This document shows positions 27,201-36,900 of a DNA stretch of 64,000 nt, one piece after another. Every line of letters starts with the position of its first letter. Within the stretch, counting starts at the first letter, position 1. Source of the stretch: Verrucosispora sioxanthis (GTDB lineage: Bacteria; Actinomycetota; Actinomycetes; Mycobacteriales; Micromonosporaceae); NCBI RefSeq assembly GCF_010560025.1, contig NZ_SAIY01000008.1:186001-250000 (forward strand), in the 5' to 3' direction. A program made the translations under genes and the position numbers. A model generated the notes under the pieces. It was not told the DNA's origin and ran no database searches. It saw only the letters and a program-made list of their open reading frames with translations.

Positions 27201-27346
27201 ACCACGGCGATCGGCTCACCGCGGCCGGCCTTCAGGGCGTCGTTCTCCTGGCGGAGCCGGTCACGCTCGGCCAGCAGGGCGCGCAGGGCCTGTTGCACCC
27301 GGTCTCCGCCCGCGCTCACGGCCGGACCGTCATTGGCGTCGCTCAT
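24227..27346 (-). CDS. Modular PKS: KS-AT(methylmalonyl)-ACP
   Basis: A 1039-residue type I PKS with one extension module. An N-terminal docking helix (VQQALRALLAERDRLRQENDALK) is followed by KS (about 33-455; DTACSSSL active-site cysteine, VEAHGTGT and KSNIGH histidines), AT (about 545-850; GHSQGE, then VDYASHSHQV) and ACP (about 945-1015; EIGFDSLLSMEL). The YASH motif with GHSQG predicts methylmalonyl-CoA. No KR, DH or ER is present, so the beta-ketone is retained. The C-terminus lacks a TE. The ATG at 27346 follows the previous PKS stop by one base, so it is the last PKS in the operon. The retained ketone can form a hemiketal with the hydroxyl made by the first extension module. The chain is then probably passed to the adjacent NRPS C domain. 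Confidence 0.95.
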   Translation of the reverse strand: MSDANDGPAVSAGGDRVQQALRALLAERDRLRQENDALKAGRGEPIAVVAMACRYPGGVSSPEELWEVIRAGRDVVSDFPADRGWRDIYHPDPDTTGSSYVRQGGFLTDMAGFDADFFGISPREALAVDPQQRLLLETSWEAFERAGIVPAEVRGAEVGVFTGVSSSEYGTRLLDGPSELEGYLLQGSTLSVASGRVAYELGLTGPAVSIDTACSSSLVALHLAAQSLRAGECSLALAGGALVMSTPSIFVEFSRQRGLAPDGRCKSFADGADGTGWAEGVGVLLLERLSDAHRNGHPVLAVLRGSAVNQDGASNGLTAPNGRAQEEVIRRALVNAGVSASEVDLVEAHGTGTVLGDPIEAGALLATYGRDRAAGRPVWLGSLKSNIGHAQAAAGVAGVIKAVLAMRHRYLPKTLHVGAPSGHVDWSSGAVQLLVEGREWEPADGPRRAAVSSFGVSGTNAHVILEEPAAAEADDHRPRSAVPGGLVPWVVSGKSAAAVAQQAARLHDFVAGDPAVEVADVASSLISHRTRFPHRAVVLGRDRDELLQGLTAVRDGADSPSVVRGVAGNLGGAVFLFPGQGSQWVGMGRQLYDSFPAFATRFDECAAALAEWVDWSLLDVMRGVPGAPTLDRVDVVQPVLFSVMVSMAALWQSWGVVPAAVIGHSQGEIAAAHVCGALSLRDATRIVALRSQALVDLIGHGGMGSVVAGVDVVAQRLAPWQGRVSIGVVNGPRSVVVSGEPEALDEFIDAMKADDIQARRISVDYASHSHQVARVRDKVIGALDGVAPVTAPVPLYSTLHGTRLDTAELDRDYWYDNLRERVLFDSAVRRSTEDGFRLFIEMSPHPVLTVPVQEIVEDLDDALVLSSTRRDRGEVAALLGSLAHLHARGGPVDWSALIGAGRRVDLPTYAFQRQRYWVDSVRREAAPELRSTVPPPVDEPQAPLSDQISALPAEDATALVLAHVLDKVAVVLGRSCGTSINPDQQFKEIGFDSLLSMELSKRLTTSTGVKLRANLVLRHPSPRMVAGHIVSTLAAGDPQ

Positions 27347-27347
27347 G

Positions 27348-30300
27348 TCAGTTGTTCCTCCCGTCGAGAGCCAGGTCCAGCAGCGCCTCCAGGTCCAGCT
27401 CCGCCAGTTCGTCCGGCTCGGCACCGGCCGCCGGAACCGGACTGTCCGGTTGCACCGGTTGGGCGCAGGCCAGAATCTGTTCGAGAATGCCCAGGCCACG
27501 CAGCCGGTCGATGGAGACCGTGCGCAGCGCCTCACGGATCGCCTCGTCGCCGACCTCGACCTCGTCCTCGGCCGGGTCGGGCAGCGGCTCCGGACGCAGC
27601 AGGTCGTTGAGGTGCCGCCCCAACTCGTCCGGCGTCGGATAGCTGAAGACGAGCGTGGAGGGCAGGCGCAGCCCGGTCGCGGACGCCAGGCGGTTGCACA
27701 GCTCCACCGAGGTCAGCGAGTCGAACCCGAGAACGGTGAACGGCTGCTCGGCGTCGACCACCGCACCGGCCGGATAGCCGAGCACGACCGCGACCTGTTC
27801 GCAGACCCACTCCCGTACGGCCGCCTGCGCCTCGTCGCCGTGCAGCGTCGCCAGCCGGTCGCGCAACCCACGGGAGCCACCGTCGGAGGCCCGGCGGGAG
27901 CCGGAGCGTACCGGTCGACCGCTGTCGGCGAGCTCGCGCAGCACCGGCGGCAGTTCGTCGGCGGGCCTGCCGCGCAGCGCCGCGGAGTCCAGTCGCGCCG
28001 GGATCAGCACCGGCGTGTCCAGCGCGCACGCCGCGTCGAAGAGGGCCAACGCCTGGGACGTGGGCAACGGACCGACACCCATCCGCCGCAGCCGGGACAG
28101 GTCGGCCTGGTCCAGGTTCTCGGTCATGCCGCTGCTCTGCTCCCACCACCCCCAGCACAGCGAGGTGGCGACGAGGCCGCCGGCTCGGCGTCGTGACGCC
28201 AGCCCGTCCAGGAACGCGTTCGCCGCGGCGTAGTTGGCCTGTCCCGCGGTACCCAGCGTGCCGGCGAGCGCGGAGAACTGGATGAACGCCGACAGGGGGC
28301 GATCCCTGGTCAGCTCGTGCAGGTTCACCGCACCGCCGACCTTGGCCCGGAGCACCCGGTCGAGGCTCTCCCGGTTGAGCGACTCGATGGTGCCGTCCGC
28401 CAGCACACCCGCCGCGTGCACGATCGCCGTCAGCGGGTACCGGCCGGGCACGGCGGCCAGCAGCTCCGCCACGGCCTGCCGGTCGGCGACATCGCAGGCC
28501 ACGACCCGGACCGACGCGCCGGTGCCTTCCAGGTCCGCGACCAGCTCACGCACCCCGGGCGTCGCCGGGCCGCTACGGCTCGCCAGCAGCAGACTACGTA
28601 CGCCGTGCTCGGCGACGAGATGCCGGGCCACGAGCGAGCCCACTCCCCCGGTCCCACCGGTGACCAGCACGGTGCCGCCGCCCAGGCCGCCGCCCACGTC
28701 GAGGACCAGCTTGCCGACGTGGCGGCCCTGGCTCATCTCCCGGAACGTCCGACGCGCGTCCCGGACGTCGCGCACCGAGACCGGGTTCAGCCGGACCCGT
28801 CCGTCGGCGAACAGCTCCATGACCTTCTCGAACATGTCCCGGAGCGCGTCCGGACCCGCCTCGTAGAGGTCGAAGGCCGTGTAGTCGACGCCCGGATGCT
28901 CGGCCGCCACCCGTTGCGGGTCCCGGATGTCCGTCTTGCCCATCTCGATGAAGGTGCCGCCCCGGGGCAGCAGCCGCAGGGAGGCGTCCACGAAGTCGTG
29001 GGCGAGGGAGTTCAGCACGACATCGAGCCCGCGACCGTCCGTGGTGGCCGAGAACTTCGTGGCGAACTCCAGGTCGCGTGACGAGGCCAGGTGTTCGTCG
29101 TCGATTCCCAAGGCCCGCAGCGCGGGCCACTTGCCGGGGCTGGCGGTGGCGTAGACCTCGGCCCCGACGTGCTTGGCCAACTGGACGGCGGCCATACCCA
29201 CGCCGCCGGCACCGGCGTGGATCAGGATGCGCTGTCCGGCCGCGAGCGTGGTCACCTGGAACAGGGCGTGGTAGGCGGTCAGGAAGGCGCTCGGCATCGA
29301 CGCCGCCTCGGCGAAGCTCCACCCGTCGGGGATGGCGGTGACCAGGCGGTGGTCCGCCACGGCCACCGGCGCGAACGCGCCGGGGAAGATGCCCAGCACC
29401 CGGTCGCCCGGCGCGAGACCGGTCACGTCGTCGGCCACCTCGAGCACGACGCCGGCACCCTCACTGCCGAGCCCGGCGTCGAAGGCGGTTCGCTCCACCA
29501 GCCCGAGGGCTATCGTGACGTCCCGGAAGTTGAGGCCGGCGGCCTGCACCGCGACCCGTACCTGCCCACTGGTCAGGGGGGCCTGCGCCCGCGGGCCCGG
29601 GATCCAGGTCAGGTTCTCCAGCGTTCCGGCGCTGGACATACCGAGCCGGTGGGCGTCGTCCGGTGGCGGTGCGAGCTGGTGCTCCGCGGGCGTGACCGGC
29701 ACCATCCGGGGAACGAGGTACGCGCCGCCACGCACCGCCAGTTGTTCGTCGCCCGCGGCGAGCACGGCCGGGAAGCAGGCGCGTGCGGCCGGTTCGTCCT
29801 CGACGTCCACGATCCGGAACCGTCCGGGATGCTCCGTCTGGGCGGACCGGATCAGGCCCCACACCGACGCGCCGGGCAGGCTGTCGACCCCGTCGCCGGT
29901 GTCCACGGCCGACCGGGTGATCACCACGAGCGTCGTGGCGGCCAGCCGCTCCTCGGTCAGGAATCGCTGGACCAGCGTGAGGACGCCGGTGGTCGCGTGG
30001 CTCACCTCGGCCATCGGGTCGCCGCCGACGAGCAGGTCGTCCACCCCGATCACAAGGTGTCGCGGCGGACCGGCCTCGATCGCCGCGTCGACGGACTCGT
30101 AACGAGTGACGTCGCCGCCCTCGTCCGCGCCACCGAGGCGGCCCGCCAGGCCGTCCTCGGCACCCAGCACCGCCCACTGCCCGCGGTGGGGTGCCCGTTC
30201 GGGCGCCTCGACCTGCCGCCATCGCAGCTCGAACAGCGACTGCTCCGGACTGCCGGCGGCCGAGCGCACCTGCTCCGCACTGACCCGCCGGAACGTCAAC

Positions 30301-33300
30301 GCGTCGACGTGCGCGACCGCACGACCGCGCTCGTCGGCGACGGTCACCGAGAAGGCGCCTTCCCCGACCGGGGACAGCCGGACCCGGACCGACGGTCCGC
30401 AGTCACCGGCGAGCCATACGCCGGACCAGGCGAACGGCATCCAGCCCTGCTCGCCCCGTACCTCGATGGCACCGCCGGCCACCAGGGCGTGCAGCACCGT
30501 GTCCAGCAGCGCCGGGTGCAGCGCGAACCCGCCACCGGACGAGGTCGTCGCGGCCTCGGGCAGCGTGGCGGCGGCGAACAGGTCGTCACCGTCCTGCCAC
30601 ACCTCGGCCAACCCGCGGAACGCCGGACCGTAGTCGAATCCCGCGTCCGCCAGGGAGTCGTACAGATCCCGCAACTCCAGCCGTCGGGCGCCGGCCGGTG
30701 GCCACTGCGTGACGGTCCGGGCGGGCGGCGGCGCGGTCACCGGAGCCAGCCGGCCGACGGCGTGGCGGGTCCACGCCGCTGCCGGCTGGTCGTCGCCGGA
30801 GCACGAGTAGACGGTCAGGCAACGACGTCCGGTCTCGTCCGGTGCACCGGCGACCAGCCGCACCCGCACGTCACCGGCGTCCGGAAGGATCAACGGGACC
30901 TCCAGGGAGAGGTCCTCGACCGCGGCGCAGCCGACCTGGTCGCCGACCCACAGCGCCAGGTCCAGGTACGCGGTCGCCGGCACGACCACCTGGCCGTACA
31001 CCGTGTGGCCGACCAGCCACTGGTGAGTCCGCACCGACCACCGGTCGCTGAACATCACCTCGCCGGTGTCGGGATGGTCGACGGCGGCACCGAGCAGCGG
31101 ATGGTCCGGCGCCGCCAGGCCGGCGGTCGCCACGTCGGCCGTCGTCCCGGCCCGGAAGTCCAGCCAGTAGCGTCGACGCTGGAACGCGTACGTCGGCAGG
31201 TCGACCCACTGACGGGTACCGAGCAGGTCGGCCCAACCCACGACGCCGCCCCGGACATGCAGCCGCGCCAACGCGTCGGCCAGTCCCGCCGCGGCCTCGC
31301 GACCGCGCCGCGCCGACGACACCACCAGCGCGTCGTCCACGTTCGCGGTGGCGAAGGCGTCCTTGGTGATGCTCGCGAGCGTCGAGCCCGGCCCCACCTC
31401 GAAGAACACGTCGACGCCGGCGGTGCGGGCCTGCTCCACGGCGGCGTAGAAGCGGACCGGTTCGCGCACGTGGTTCACCCAGTGTTCGACGGAGGTCAGC
31501 TCGGCCAGGGTCGCTTCCCGGCCGAGCCGGGTCGACACGATCGTCACCGTCATCGTGCCCGGCGCCAGCTCGCCGATCGCGTCGGCGAACTCGTCCAGGA
31601 CCGGGTCCATCAGCGGGGAGTGGAACGCATGGTCGACGTCGAGCAGCTTCACCGACACGCCGCGGGCGAGGAGCCGGTCCCGCAGGTCGTGCACGTCGTC
31701 ACGGGTGCCCGAGGCCACCACCGAGTCCGGGCCGTTCACCGCGGCGATGGCGACGCGGTCGTACCGGTCGAGCAGTTCGCCCACGGTGTCCTCGTCGGCG
31801 CGTACCGCCAGCATGGCGCCGCGTTCGCGGACCGTCTGCATGATCCGCCCCCGCGCGGCCACCAGTCTGGTGGCGTCGTCGAGGTTGAGCACCCCGGAGA
31901 CGTGCGCGGCGGCGATCTCGCCGACGGAGTGACCGATCAGGTAGTTCGGTCGCGGACCGTAGCGGGTGATGAGCCGGTACAGGCTGACCTGCAGGGCGAA
32001 CAGGGCCGGCTGGGCGATGTCCGTCCGGTTGTGGTCCGCGGGCTGCTCGGCGAGCAGGATGGGCTTGAGGGCGAACGGGAGGAGCGCGTCGAAGCGTGCG
32101 CAGATCTCGTCCAGGCTCCGCGCGAAGTCGGGGAAGGCGTCGTACCACTGCCGCGCCACTGCGCTCCAGCGCGCTCCCTGGCCGGGGAACATGAAGGCCG
32201 TGCCGCCGAGTTCGGTGGCGACGCCACGCACGACTTCTGCGGTCTCCGCACCGTCCGCCAACGAGTCCAGGGCGCCGATCAGTTCGTCGCGGGTGTGGCC
32301 GAGGACCACCGCCCGATGCTCGAACAACGACCGCGTCGACAACAACGAATGCGCCACATCCGCCACATCCACACCCGGCGCACCCACCACAAAATCCCGC
32401 AACCGGACTGCCTGCGCCCGCAACGCCGACTCCGAACGCCCCGACACCACCCACGGCACCACACCACCGACAACCGGCACCCCACCACCAGCCACCGACT
32501 CCTCCAGCGCCGGCGCCTCCTCCACAATCACATGCGCATTCGTCCCACTGGCGCCGAAGGCCGACACACCCGCCCGCCGCACCCGACCCGCACCACCAAC
32601 CCACGGCCGCGCCTGCGTCAACAACTCCACCGCACCCGCCGACCAATCCACATGCGACGACGGCCGATCCACATGCAACGTCCGCGGCAACACCCCACAC
32701 CGCAACGCCATCACCATCTTGATCACACCAGCCACACCCGCCGCAGCCTGCGTATGACCAATATTCGACTTCAACGACCCCAACCACACCGGCACACCAG
32801 AATCCCGACCCTGCCCATACGTCGCCAACAACGCCTGCGCCTCAATCGGATCCCCCAACCGCGTACCAGTCCCATGCGCCTCCACCACATCCACATCACC
32901 AGCACGCAAACCCGCATCCACCAACGCCGCACGAATCACCCGCTGCTGCGCCAACCCATTCGGCGCCGTCAAACCATTCGACGCACCATCCTGATTAACC
33001 GCCGAACCACGAATCACCGCCCACACCCGACGACCATGACGCCGCGCATCCGACAACCGCTCCAAAACCAAAACCCCAGCACCCTCCGAAAAACCCGTAC
33101 CATCCGCCGCATCCGCAAACGCCTTACACCGCCCATCGACCGACAAACCCCGCTGCCGGGCGAATTCCCGGAACACCTGCGGCGTCGCGGTGACCGTCAC
33201 GCCGCCGGCCAGGGCGAGGTCGCACTCGCCCTGGCGCAGCGAACGCACCGCCTGGTGCACCGTGACCAGCGACGAGGAGCAGGCCGTGTCGGTCGACACC

Positions 33301-33899
33301 GCCGGGCCCTCCAGGCCCAGCACGTACGACACCCGGCCCGACGCCACGCTCGCCAGCGATCCGGTCTGCGCGTACCCCGAGATGACCTCGGGGGTGACGA
33401 AGTGGTTTCCGTATCCGAAGTAGGCCAGGCCCGCGAACACGCCGGTGCGGCTGCCACGCAACGAGTGCGGGTCGATGCCGGCACGTTCCAGCGACTCCCA
33501 CGACACCTCGAGCAGGAGCCGCTGCTGCGGGTCGGCGGCCAGCGCCTCCCGGGGGTTGATGCCGAAGAACTCGGCGTCGAAGTCTCCGGCGTCGCTCAGG
33601 AAGCCGCCGGTACGGGTGTAGCAGGTGCCGGGTCGGCCGGCGGTCGGGTCGTACAGCTCGTCGAGGTCCCAGTTCCGGTCGGTGGGGAAGTCGGACATGA
33701 CGTCCGCGCCCGACTCGACAAGGTCCCACAACGCCTCCGGAGACACCGCGCCGCCCGGGAACCGGCAGGCCAGGCCGACCACCGCGATCGGCTCGCTGGC
33801 GGCCTCGGTCAACTCACGCAACCGCTGGCGCGTCTCCATCAGCTCGATGGACGTCCGACGGAGGTATTCCAGGACATCGGCATTGTTGTCGTTGGTCAT
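27348..33899 (-). CDS. Modular PKS: KS-AT(malonyl)-DH-ER-KR-ACP
   Basis: A 2183-residue fully reducing module. KS about 36-455 (DTACSSSL, HGTGT, NIGH). AT about 555-860 (GHSVGE, DHAFHSPLMD: the HAFH motif predicts malonyl-CoA). DH about 900-1180 (GHTVYGQVVVP and LHPALLDTVLH). ER about 1400-1700 (NFRDV, HAGAGGVGMAAVQLAK). KR about 1715-1895 (VLVTGGTGGVG, HAAGVLADG giving an LxD B-type signature, GQANYAAANAF). ACP about 1990-2060 (LGFDSLTSVEL), then a C-terminal docking region. The predicted extension is two carbons fully reduced to methylene. The ATG at 33899 is chosen because it starts the docking helix and has GGGGA upstream; in-frame codons upstream overlap the preceding gene. The KS/linker half contains an 880-bp segment nearly identical to the next PKS, with atypical codon choice. 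Confidence 0.96.
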   Translation of the reverse strand: MTNDNNADVLEYLRRTSIELMETRQRLRELTEAASEPIAVVGLACRFPGGAVSPEALWDLVESGADVMSDFPTDRNWDLDELYDPTAGRPGTCYTRTGGFLSDAGDFDAEFFGINPREALAADPQQRLLLEVSWESLERAGIDPHSLRGSRTGVFAGLAYFGYGNHFVTPEVISGYAQTGSLASVASGRVSYVLGLEGPAVSTDTACSSSLVTVHQAVRSLRQGECDLALAGGVTVTATPQVFREFARQRGLSVDGRCKAFADAADGTGFSEGAGVLVLERLSDARRHGRRVWAVIRGSAVNQDGASNGLTAPNGLAQQRVIRAALVDAGLRAGDVDVVEAHGTGTRLGDPIEAQALLATYGQGRDSGVPVWLGSLKSNIGHTQAAAGVAGVIKMVMALRCGVLPRTLHVDRPSSHVDWSAGAVELLTQARPWVGGAGRVRRAGVSAFGASGTNAHVIVEEAPALEESVAGGGVPVVGGVVPWVVSGRSESALRAQAVRLRDFVVGAPGVDVADVAHSLLSTRSLFEHRAVVLGHTRDELIGALDSLADGAETAEVVRGVATELGGTAFMFPGQGARWSAVARQWYDAFPDFARSLDEICARFDALLPFALKPILLAEQPADHNRTDIAQPALFALQVSLYRLITRYGPRPNYLIGHSVGEIAAAHVSGVLNLDDATRLVAARGRIMQTVRERGAMLAVRADEDTVGELLDRYDRVAIAAVNGPDSVVASGTRDDVHDLRDRLLARGVSVKLLDVDHAFHSPLMDPVLDEFADAIGELAPGTMTVTIVSTRLGREATLAELTSVEHWVNHVREPVRFYAAVEQARTAGVDVFFEVGPGSTLASITKDAFATANVDDALVVSSARRGREAAAGLADALARLHVRGGVVGWADLLGTRQWVDLPTYAFQRRRYWLDFRAGTTADVATAGLAAPDHPLLGAAVDHPDTGEVMFSDRWSVRTHQWLVGHTVYGQVVVPATAYLDLALWVGDQVGCAAVEDLSLEVPLILPDAGDVRVRLVAGAPDETGRRCLTVYSCSGDDQPAAAWTRHAVGRLAPVTAPPPARTVTQWPPAGARRLELRDLYDSLADAGFDYGPAFRGLAEVWQDGDDLFAAATLPEAATTSSGGGFALHPALLDTVLHALVAGGAIEVRGEQGWMPFAWSGVWLAGDCGPSVRVRLSPVGEGAFSVTVADERGRAVAHVDALTFRRVSAEQVRSAAGSPEQSLFELRWRQVEAPERAPHRGQWAVLGAEDGLAGRLGGADEGGDVTRYESVDAAIEAGPPRHLVIGVDDLLVGGDPMAEVSHATTGVLTLVQRFLTEERLAATTLVVITRSAVDTGDGVDSLPGASVWGLIRSAQTEHPGRFRIVDVEDEPAARACFPAVLAAGDEQLAVRGGAYLVPRMVPVTPAEHQLAPPPDDAHRLGMSSAGTLENLTWIPGPRAQAPLTSGQVRVAVQAAGLNFRDVTIALGLVERTAFDAGLGSEGAGVVLEVADDVTGLAPGDRVLGIFPGAFAPVAVADHRLVTAIPDGWSFAEAASMPSAFLTAYHALFQVTTLAAGQRILIHAGAGGVGMAAVQLAKHVGAEVYATASPGKWPALRALGIDDEHLASSRDLEFATKFSATTDGRGLDVVLNSLAHDFVDASLRLLPRGGTFIEMGKTDIRDPQRVAAEHPGVDYTAFDLYEAGPDALRDMFEKVMELFADGRVRLNPVSVRDVRDARRTFREMSQGRHVGKLVLDVGGGLGGGTVLVTGGTGGVGSLVARHLVAEHGVRSLLLASRSGPATPGVRELVADLEGTGASVRVVACDVADRQAVAELLAAVPGRYPLTAIVHAAGVLADGTIESLNRESLDRVLRAKVGGAVNLHELTRDRPLSAFIQFSALAGTLGTAGQANYAAANAFLDGLASRRRAGGLVATSLCWGWWEQSSGMTENLDQADLSRLRRMGVGPLPTSQALALFDAACALDTPVLIPARLDSAALRGRPADELPPVLRELADSGRPVRSGSRRASDGGSRGLRDRLATLHGDEAQAAVREWVCEQVAVVLGYPAGAVVDAEQPFTVLGFDSLTSVELCNRLASATGLRLPSTLVFSYPTPDELGRHLNDLLRPEPLPDPAEDEVEVGDEAIREALRTVSIDRLRGLGILEQILACAQPVQPDSPVPAAGAEPDELAELDLEALLDLALDGRNN
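32280..33159. repeat. 880-bp near-identical KS segment, copy 1
   Basis: Covers the C-terminal half of the KS and the KS-AT linker of the fully reducing module. It matches 36955-37834 without indels; I found only two substitutions (in the codons giving GASGTNAH here and GISGTNAH there). Codons in it favour T and G at third positions, unlike the C-rich flanks, with sharp edges at both ends. Confidence 0.95.
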
Positions 33900-33909
33900 C
33901 GCTCTTCCC

Positions 33910-36900
33910 CTAGCCGAGCTCGTGGTCCAGCAGCGAGAGCAGCTCTCCCGCCGAGGCCGAACTGATCCGATCGACGATGCCGACCGGTGCGCCAACGCTC
34001 GCCTTCGCCGTCACCCGGCCGCGCAACTCACCCAGCAGCGCGGCGATGCTCGCCTGCTCCTCGGGCCCGAGACCGAGGTACACGTCGTCGAGCTGGTTGC
34101 CCAGCGCCTCGATCTCCCTGGTCAGCCGATCGACGACAGAGCCGGTGTCGGTACCGGCGTCCGGAGCGATCCGGGTGAGCAGGAACTTGGTGAGCGCGCG
34201 CGGGTTCGGATGGTCGAAGACCATCGTGGCGGGCAGCTTGCCGCCGACGATCGCCGACAGCTTGTTCCGCAGTTCCAACGCGGTCAGCGAGTCGATGCCC
34301 AGTTCCTTGAAGGCCGTGGTGGCACCGGCCGTCTTGATGTCGGAGTGCCCGAGCACCATCGCCGTATGGGTACGGACGGCGTCCAGCAGCACCGTCTCCG
34401 CCTCGTCCGGGGGCAGCGTGCGGAGTCGCTGCACGAGTGCCGGCTCCGCGGCGGCATCGGCGGTCGGGTCGGTGCCCTCGACCGACGCCGCGAGCAGACC
34501 CCGCAGCAGCGGCGAGGCCAGCCGTTCGGCGTCGGGTGTGTGCGGCGACGGCTGCGCCAGGCGGGCGGGCACCAGCACGGCCCGGTCGTGGTCGAGTGCC
34601 GCGTCGAAGAGCGCGAGGCCCTGGTGGGAGGACAACGGCAGCACACCCTGCCGACGCAGCCGAACCAGGTCCGCGTCGCCGAGTTCGGCGACCATCTCAC
34701 TGCGCTCGGCCCAGAAGCCCCAGCACAGGGAGCTGGCGGGCAGCCCTGCCGCCCGGCGAACCTCCGCCAGGCCGTTGAGGAAGGCGTTGGCCGCCGCGTA
34801 GTTCGCCTGCCCGGCGGTGCCCAGCACGCTCGCGATCGACGAGAACAGGACGAACGCGGAGAGGTTCAAATGGCTGGTCAGCTCGTGCAGGTGCCACGCG
34901 CCGCGCACCTTCGGCGCCAGCACCGTGTCGATCTGGTCCTCGGTCAGGGTCACCACGACCCCGTCGTCCAGGACCCCCGCACAGTGGATCACCGCTGTCA
35001 GCGGGTGGTCGGCCGGCACCGCCGCGATCAGCTCGGCCACCGAGGCCCGGTCGGTGATGTCACAGGCCACCACCTCGACCTCGGCACCCGCCTCGGTCAG
35101 CGCCTGGCGTAGACCTGCCGCGGCCGGAGCCGTCGGCCCGCGGCGACTGGTCAGCAGGAGTCGACGGACGCCGTGCCGCCGTACGAGGTGGCGGGCCAGC
35201 ATGGCGCCCAGTCCACTGGTGCCGCCGGTGATCAACACCGTTCCGGCTCCGAGCGTGGCGTCGCCCGGGGACGACGGCGGCTGGCCTGGGTGGTGCGGCG
35301 CGGCGCGGTGGGCGTCGGCGTGGGCCAGTCGCGGGGTGCTCGGCACGCCGGCCCGGATCTTGATCTGGGTCTCTCCGGTCGCCACGGCCGCCGGGACCAG
35401 CTCCCACGAAGCGGGTTGGTCGTCAACGTCGACGAGCGTGATCCGGTCCGGGTTCTCGGTCTGCGCGCTACGCACGAATCCCCAGATCGCGGTCGCGACG
35501 AGATCCGGGGCGAGGACCTGCTCGTCCTGGATCGCGTCGCGCGTCACGATGGCCAGTCGGGAGTCGGCGAACCGGTCGTCGCCGAGCCAGCGCGGCAACC
35601 AGCGGAGCAGCCGGTGCAGGTGGTCCTCGACGGTCGCCGGTGTGTCCGGGCCCGCCTCGGGCGCACCCGCGACCGAGACGATGACGACCGGAGGTGGGTC
35701 GTCGAGGCCGGCGAGGGCGGTCTCGGACGGCTCCAGGACCACGTGCCGCCCGACCGGCTCGACAGTGTCGACGGCGCGGGGCAGCCAGTCCACCTGGTAC
35801 AGCCGGTCGGTCCGCTGGTCCGGTCCGGGTTCGACGGCACCGTCGTGCGGGGTGTTCAACCAGTAGCGCTGTCGTTGGAACGGGTAGGTCGGCAACGGCG
35901 TCCACCGACCGTCCCGGCCGGGCAGCGCGGCGTCCCAGGACACCGGCAGGCCCGCCACGAACGCCTCGGCCGCCGACCGGAGCAGGCGCTCGAGGCCGCC
36001 CTCGTCGCGGCGCAACGTGCCCACCACCGTGCCGGTGACGTCCGTGCTGTCCAGCGTCTGGGTAATGCCGACGGTCAGCACCGGGTGGGCGGACGCCTCG
36101 ATGAAGAAGGTGAAGCCTTGGTCGGCGAGGGACCGGGTGGCTTCTTCGAAGCGGACGGTGTGCCGCAGGTTGGTGTACCAGTACTCGGCGTCGAGCCGGG
36201 TGGTGTCCAGCCAGTCGGCGGTGACCGTGGAGAAGAACGGCACCTCGGACGGTCGCGGGGTGATTCCCGCCAGCACCCGGGCCAACTCGTCGCGCACATC
36301 GTCCACCTGGGCGGAGTGCGAGGCGTAGTCTACCGGGATCCGACGGGCCCGCACCCCCTCCGCGTCGCACCGGGCCAGGAGCGCGTCGAGCGCGGCCACC
36401 TCACCGGAGACCACGACCGACGACGGCCCGTTGACCGCCGCCACCGACAGCCCTTCGGTCAGGCGGGCCCGCACCGCGTCGACCGGCAGCCCGACCGACA
36501 CCATTCCGCCGCGACCCGACAGCGCCAGAATCGCCCTCGACCGCAGTGCGACCACCTTGGCCGCGTCCGGCAGGGTCAGGGCGCCGGCGACACAGGCGGC
36601 GGCGATCTCGCCCTGCGAGTGGCCGATCACGGCGGCCGGTTCGACGCCGTAGGAGCGCCACGCCTCGGCCAGCGACACCATGACGGCCCACAGCACGGGC
36701 TGGATGACGTCCACCCGGTCCAGTGCCTCGGCGTCGTCGAGGACGTCCAGCAGCGACCAGGTCACATGGGGCGACAGTGCGTCGGCGCACTCCTGCATGC
36801 GGCGCGCGAAGGCCGGCGACGACGCGCACAACTCGCGGCCCATGCCCACCCACTGCGAACCCTGGCCGGGGAAGACGAACACCGTCCGGCCACCCGGCGT

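Noticed and set aside
31699..32787. Cysteine/glycine-rich frames at 31699-32787 and 36401-37462 that look like metal-binding proteins
   Set aside because: They are out-of-frame translations of the T/G-rich coding strand of the duplicated 880-bp KS segment; the apparent similarity to each other comes from the duplication.
29091..33965. A 1624-codon open frame on the plus strand opposite the fully reducing PKS
   Set aside because: It is antisense to a fully recognisable PKS with all motifs. Long antisense frames are expected in GC-rich DNA, and the product is an Arg/Gln/His-rich shadow without domains. The same holds for the plus-strand frames at 35173-38640, 54759-58094 and 7734-11039.
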